Below, piece by piece: positions 46,306 through 64,000 of a stretch of 64,000 nt of DNA. The stretch lies in NCBI GenBank assembly GCA_029706075.1, contig JAINUG010000192.1, forward strand, positions 1-64,000. The letters run 5' to 3'. The stretch's first letter is position 1, and every line of letters begins with the position of its first letter. The notes beneath the pieces were generated by a model, which was not told the DNA's origin, ran no database searches, and saw only the letters and a list, made by a program, of their open reading frames with translations. Origin of the DNA: Aldrovandia affinis (taxonomy: Eukaryota > Chordata > Actinopteri > Notacanthiformes > Halosauridae). A program made the translations under genes and the position numbers.

Positions 46306-47595
46306 ACTACATTCCAAGAATTCAGATGACGTCACCCAGACACATTCTTTGCACGCGGACACATTTTGCCATGACAGCACCATCTCTCCCTGTAGAAATG
46401 GACTGTTTTAAAGGACACCGCCCTTCTCAATGCATGGCTGCGTTGTATAGAACTTATTACTTATTTGTTTGGCAGACATCGTCGTTAATCAGGAAGACTG
46501 GTAGAGCTTAGATTTTGTATGTATCATCCACTTGTATATTTTTATAACCTATATTATACTTGGATATCAGAATGTGATTTAAAATCTATTTTGCAAATGA
46601 GACAGGGCAAGCACAGCAGGACAGAGGAGCACCAAAATGGACATGCCTTCCCAAATAAAACTTGACATTTAAATGAAAGTGTTCCTGATTACAAATACAT
46701 AATACTGTATTGGAATATCATGCTTATACAGCTGACATTGGGTTGATTAATTAAAACAATGATATTGATTAATTGATTTTAAAATATTTTGATGTGTGCA
46801 CAAGCAACCTGTGAACAGTGCAATCATACGCAAGCAGGTAATTGTGGGAATTGTCTGCAGGCAAACTTTAAAATAATGGAATCAGTTTAATCATTTCTGA
46901 GCACCCAAGCACCCCATCAGCTGGGGAGAAGGCGTGCATTAGTGGGAATTCTGGATAAACAAATTATTTGATCACATTTCCTGAGAGATGGAAACATCCG
47001 ACCGCCACCGCCTGCTGTAACCACACCTTCCCCTAATGCAGAGGTGAAAATAAAGGCAAACACTTTTTTAGGAACTCTTGTGTAGGAAATTGTGTTTTTA
47101 TAACATGCTTAGCATAGCATTTCCTTTTTCAATAAACATTCAGAGCCACTGAAGCATCTACCCAGCCTTTCAGTTTGACACTCTCTGGGGAGAAATAATT
47201 CAATTATTTTAGTTCAGTCAGAAATCCCAGACAGTTAAAAGATGACAGACTCAAATGTGCCTTCTGAGAACATAATTAAGACATGCAATTATACACTGTA
47301 ACTACAGTGTGGTATTAGTCACTTTTGTATCCGAGAAGACTTACAAGGCAATAAAGCGACATATTTTGAAAACCTTTTAAAAGACTGATGATGGAAAATG
47401 GATTCCCTGCAGCTGAACATGGTGTCTTCTCCTGTTGGGTCTTTTTGCCTACTTGTTTCAGTTAAGGTGACATGCCCACTGAAGTTTGACATTTTGCTGT
47501 CCCTTTCCAACTTTTCCAACTGGTGAGTTAGCTTCTACAGAAAACATGATGGCATCCATTAAGTTTTTAAAAAGCATGAAAAAAATAAAAATTAC

Positions 47596-47772
47596 TAACC
47601 TTTTCCTTCCCAGTGTTACAGGTACGGTGTGCAGCTGCTAACAACGATGTCTATCGCTGTATTACTGCACTGATCTCTTGCGCAACCAATGATTGTTCTT
47701 ACCATGTATTAATGCATATCTTGTAAGTCGCTCTGGATAAGAGCATCTGCTAAATTCTTAAAATGTAAATGT
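47596..47772 (+). mobile_element. L2-type LINE 3' tail
   Basis: CCTTTTCCTTCCCAGTGTTA, then ATGTCTATCGCTGTATTACT and TAAGTCGCTCTGGATAAGAG, matches the L2 3' region at 41950-42130. It is 5' truncated. Confidence 0.8.
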
Positions 47773-48339
47773 GCATGCTAAATTGGCTGAAATAGCATCA
47801 CATGTGCACATCCTTATATGTCATTTTATTTACAGTATGTGTCCTGAAAATGTTTACTATAAACAGATGTTGATATTGGTTAAGTAGATTTTTTACGATG
47901 TAATCGGCAGGAGAATTAAGAAGAAGCAGAACACGAAGAAGCAGAAGATAATGAAGAAACGCACAATAACCCACGTTTTGGGCTTTATTGTGTGGCAGCA
48001 TGTGAGTTGTATCTGAATTCTGTGTGTTTATATGAGGTCAGAGGGTTCAGAAGTGAATGTGTTAAGGACAGAGTTCCTGTGGCCATTATGATCATTTCTA
48101 TGGAAAACCCTGAAAAGGGCCAAACTCTTGGGGCTGTATAGGTATGATGGCCCGCTAACCCATAACTTGGCGAATGGCATACCTGACATTCCAATTTTAA
48201 GTAGTATTTCGAAATCTGATAGATCTATGCATCTTTGTGATGAATAAGTATTTAAGAACACGTTAAAATCGTGCCATCCTTGACGGTACCACAGTGAACC
48301 TGACATTTCAGATATTTCTAAGTTATATCAATAGACACC

Positions 48340-48890
48340 CAGAAAAGTCACGACGTTTACGGGCACGGGCGCAGTGCACAGCGAAGCAGGTCGCACGCGG
48401 CGCTTTTTTCTCAAATGGCGAATTGCGAAAATGGGCGCGCGGGCACGTGTGGGGCAACGCGCGCGTGCGCGAGCCTCAGTGTATGAGAGCAGGAAGCAGC
48501 GGAACACTCGGCGACCGAATGCGGAGACAAGAGCACGCGCAGCAGCAACAAGGAGCGCCCCAGCGGTTTTTTTGCTTTTCCCCCCCACCCTCTCCTTCCT
48601 ACGATTGCAAGTCAGGGGAAATACTTTGATAACTTCAAACGAAAATCGATCGAAAAAGCACAGCAGCCGGACTCGTATGTGTGTCGCATTGAAAGTCTTG
48701 ATTGTTTTGCTTCCAGTGGATCCAATCTTGATAGCGATCATCAGCCCCAGCGAGGCATAGGGCGTGTGTGGATCTCGGGGGCAGCTTACTAGCTCTCTTT
48801 TTTCTTCTTTTTTTTTTTTTTTTTTTAACTCTTGCATGTTGGCATAATTACTATTTTCACTTTAACTTCGTTTGGCGGATTCGTGCGACG
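48340..48890 (+). promoter_or_regulatory. gnai1: gnai1 promoter and 5' UTR region
   Basis: The 550 bp before the gnai1 ATG begin with a CpG-rich block (48360-48560, with GGGCGCGCGGGCACGTG and GCGCGCGTGCGCGAG) unlike the AT-rich spacer. A T-run (about 48805-48826) follows. This fits a CpG-type promoter with no visible TATA box. The transcription start cannot be placed. Short upstream open frames here are not supported as proteins. Confidence 0.45.
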
Positions 48891-61348
<12,458 letters not shown>

Positions 61349-63450
61349 AGCGCGCGCCTTTCCCGGTGAGGCCCTCCCCGATGACTGAGCAAAATGACCC
61401 GCCCGCATGAGTCGCGCCGCGGTAGCGCTTTGTCTTTCGCCCTGTCATTCGTGTTTTGAGCTCACTCTGACTGTGCGTGAACTAATGGAAGTCAATGTGT
61501 GCTTGTTAGCGTACATGGTCACTCCTGTTTTTGACTGCGTGGCCCCATTGAGTGCCCGATTTTAAGGCCATTTTAAGGTTATAAAGCACTTACCATACCT
61601 CTAGGGCACACAAAGTCACCAGCTGTTCCTATTGAGCTGCCTGCCTGTGTATTCCCCCTTAGCTTGTCATCCGTTGTTGGTCATGGGAGGTGTCTGTAGG
61701 CGGATTAAATAAACGCTCATGCTCTGTCGGGAAATTGCTCGTCGTGCCGCTGATGTATTTTTGGCTTGGTGCTCATGTCTTACAAGTTTATAATTCCTCT
61801 CCTACAGCTCTCCCCACTTGACTGTCCTTCCACAGGAAACATCTGACAGAAATCTACTTATTTATTAACCCCACTTTGTTATCCGATGGTTGTTTCATTG
61901 GCTGTTGCCAGTCCCTTTTGGCTCCTGAAACCAGACACTGATAGGAATTGGAGAAAATGTACTTTGGTTGCAGAAAATGTCAGTTGAAGGTTGCAGGACC
62001 AATCGGCGTCACTCAATGTGCGTATCTAGCACACTAGACAAAGTAAAGTATTAAGTTGATGTGCGATCAGTTTGTCAGATATCACTGACGCCATTTAACT
62101 GTGGTTGTTTTAACAGAACATTTCTGTGTTTCTACAGGAGCTGATGAGACCAACTCCACATGCGCTTTTTGGAGGAAACAATATGCGTGTGGAAAATCGA
62201 CCAATCATGGACCAGTACTGTACTATATGCCGGTTTTACAGGTTTATTTATGTTTTTTGTCTTTGGACATTTTAAGATGGAGTTTAGAAAACTTTTGTAT
62301 AGGATGTTGTATAGTTGTAACACTTGCTGGCATAGTTTTTTTTCCCACACAAAATTTTTTTAAGGATGTTTTTATGTTGTTCTGTTTGTCTTGTCTTTTT
62401 TTTTTTTTCTTTTTTAAAAAGGAGAGTCGCCTTAGCGGGAAAGGTTTTTCCTTGACTGTTGGAGGGGGTAAAAAAAAGATGGGTTCAGTCTGAATCCAGT
62501 TTGTAGGTATTTGTGCCTTTCGCATGTTACTTGGCAGTTCTTGTTAATGCATTGTTTTGCCTGCTCAATTGTTTCAACGAAGTGTAAAAGTGTAAAGTTG
62601 AATATATAACCCCCTCCCCTGTGCACACTCCTGCACCTGCCATTGTTGGAGCATGCGGTTTAACAGGGCTTCCACACCAACGGACCATTTTCCACACGCT
62701 CCGCTGTAGTCACCGGTGTTTTCAGCACACGGCGGATGGTCTTACCGCCATGCTATCGCCCAGTCCGGTTTGATTACGGTCACGCCTGCTAGTGTAGAAA
62801 TCCTCGAGTGGCCTCGCCAAGCAGCCCGTGGACTCTGCCCAAAATCGCTTGCGTTACAGTGATTCCAGTACGGGCACAGTGCAAAAAATGTATAAAATAA
62901 AAACAACGAAAGCTTAAACGGTCACAGTGACCTTTGGTGTGGGAGCCCTGCGAGTGGCTCGTTGTCAGCCCGAGAGAGCGCGTGCATCGTCGGGGGCGAC
63001 GGCATCCGTCACACCACTTACAAAGAGCCGAGGTGCGACCGAAAGGGCCGGCTGTTCAGAAAAGGTTCGGCCATTTTCTTTTTACTCCGCTCATTTTACT
63101 AGATTTTAACAGGGCAAAAGCGGTTGTCATCGTGTGGACAGGATGTCCCAAAGCCTTCTAAGTCGACGGCCACGCCCAGGAGAGTGAAAATGCTGTATAT
63201 TGGGACGTTAATAGTGAAAAATGTTTATATGTGGCATCGGGAGGAGAAGAGAAGACATGGGTTTTGTAGCGTACTGCAAAACCACGAAGACTGGATCGGG
63301 AAGTGCACCAGAGCGGACGCGACGGCAGGAGAACGCGACATCTGTTTGTAATGGAGAGGCGCCTTGTCTCTGTACCTGTGTTCTCTGTGGAAGGGGAACA
63401 TTTGTACACTCCTTTCCCTTATTTTGCTAATAAAAACATTAACGTTTAGC
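61349..63450 (+). other. gnai1: gnai1 3' UTR
   Basis: About 2.1 kb follows the stop without another gene. Candidate poly(A) signals are at 61704-61709 (AAATAAA context), about 62894-62899, and best at 63429-63434, which is followed by a GT-rich stretch. The length fits the long 3' UTR known for GNAI1. The interior is AT-rich with T runs near 62392-62416. Confidence 0.6.
63429..63434 (+). promoter_or_regulatory. gnai1: Poly(A) signal AATAAA for gnai1
   Basis: AATAAA is followed about 20 bases later by GTGTGGCCGTGCTGTCTTTT, a plausible GU-rich downstream element. Cleavage is expected near 63450. Confidence 0.55.
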
Positions 63451-64000
63451 GTGTGGCCGTGCTGTCTTTTGGTCCTGTGCGAGACGTGGGCGTGGAGCGG
63501 TGAGCGCTGCGCGTGCTGAGCGGCAGATCCGATCCTGCTGTGGCGTGTGCTGCTCTGGGTGTGCTGCTCTGGGCTGGGAGGGGCATGGGCCTCTGGGTGT
63601 GCTGCTCTGGGCTGGGAGGGTGTGGGCCCCCAGCTGAGGGGCTCAGTCTGCACGTGGCAGCGGCGCGGCTATGCAAAGTCTGCCGCCCTCCTTTGAGTGC
63701 CTGGCGTCATCGGCTGGGTCAACAAATGGAGGCAATAAAATAATTGATGTGGTTAATCACAGGTCTAGCGCACTCGCCTGTGCACACACACTCCTGTGCA
63801 CACGCGGTCAATCATTTACGCACACAGACGCAATGCAAACGTGCACATGCAGCCAGACAGACACCCAGATACAATGTATGCAAAACACTTTTTTGCAAGG
63901 TAGGTGGAGAGAGAGCTTTGCTTCCATTTATGTACAGAAACAATTCAGCTACAGCATGTCATTCAAGCACCATTTATTCACCCTGGTACCATTTAGTCTG
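63451..64000. other. Downstream flank with short tandem repeat
   Basis: 63545-63630 holds about two copies of a G+C-rich unit (GTGCTGCTCTGGGCTGGGAG). The rest has CACAC-rich and AT-rich DNA. No gene is recognised before the window ends. Confidence 0.6.

Larger units (their letters stand above)
38949..48339. other. Spacer between cd36 and gnai1 (divergent genes)
   Basis: The two genes point away from each other, so this interval must hold the cd36 promoter, any 5' non-coding cd36 exons, and distal gnai1 sequence. I see no clear TATA box or CpG-dense cd36 promoter. Contents: a LINE tail with (ATTG)n at 39570-39610, a degenerate short repeat (39820-40130), an L2 fragment (41553-42135), a hAT-like MITE (42451-42941), an unassigned open frame (44261-44602), a foldback element (45564-46305) and an L2 tail (47596-47772). 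Confidence 0.5.

Noticed and set aside
48328-48837. 169-residue minus-strand and overlapping plus-strand frames before gnai1
   Set aside because: They sit in the CpG-rich promoter/5' UTR block and a poly-T run; no domain is recognisable.

Overview
The window is teleost fish genomic DNA. Three multi-exon vertebrate genes can be read exon by exon, with GT/AG borders and matching codon phases. The introns and spacers are full of fish-type repeats: L2-type LINEs and tRNA-derived SINEs sharing a 3' tail around GCAGACGCTCTTATCC, hAT and Tc1 DNA transposons, foldback elements and long CA/TG runs. I cannot name the species.

Layout. 1-12635 (+): the 3' two thirds of a class-3 semaphorin, best read as sema3d. 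The first visible exon starts at 1504 inside the sema domain, and earlier exons lie outside the window. 12636-23814: repeat-rich spacer with an inactive L2 reverse transcriptase, inverted-repeat elements and Penelope-like remnants. 23815-24968 (+): a GIMAP (AIG1-type) GTPase exon broken by single-base indels. 24969-28453: repeats. 28454-38948 (-): a complete cd36 coding region of 12 exons and 473 codons plus stop, with a near-intact hAT insertion and a second hAT relic in its introns. 38949-48890: spacer with foldback DNA, LINE tails and one unassigned open frame (44261-44602). 48891-61348 (+): complete gnai1 of 8 coding exons, with a 3' UTR to about 63450.

The three main genes are not an operon and do not form one pathway. 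Sema3d is a secreted guidance cue, CD36 a surface lipid and scavenger receptor, and Gnai1 an inhibitory G-alpha subunit. Their proximity recalls the vertebrate 7q21-type block (GNAI1, CD36, SEMA3C/3D and others). The GIMAP exon is an extra gene in that block.

The most useful observations are: (a) isolated 1-base frameshifts in otherwise conserved exons of sema3d, gimap and gnai1, mostly in short homopolymers, which look like consensus errors; (b) local duplications of exon borders in sema3d and cd36 that create decoy splice sites; (c) loss in cd36 of the lysines matching human Lys164 and Lys166; (d) a hAT element in a cd36 intron with a perfect 8-bp target duplication; (e) several large inverted-repeat elements; (f) two small unassigned open frames. 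I found no convincing wholly new system.
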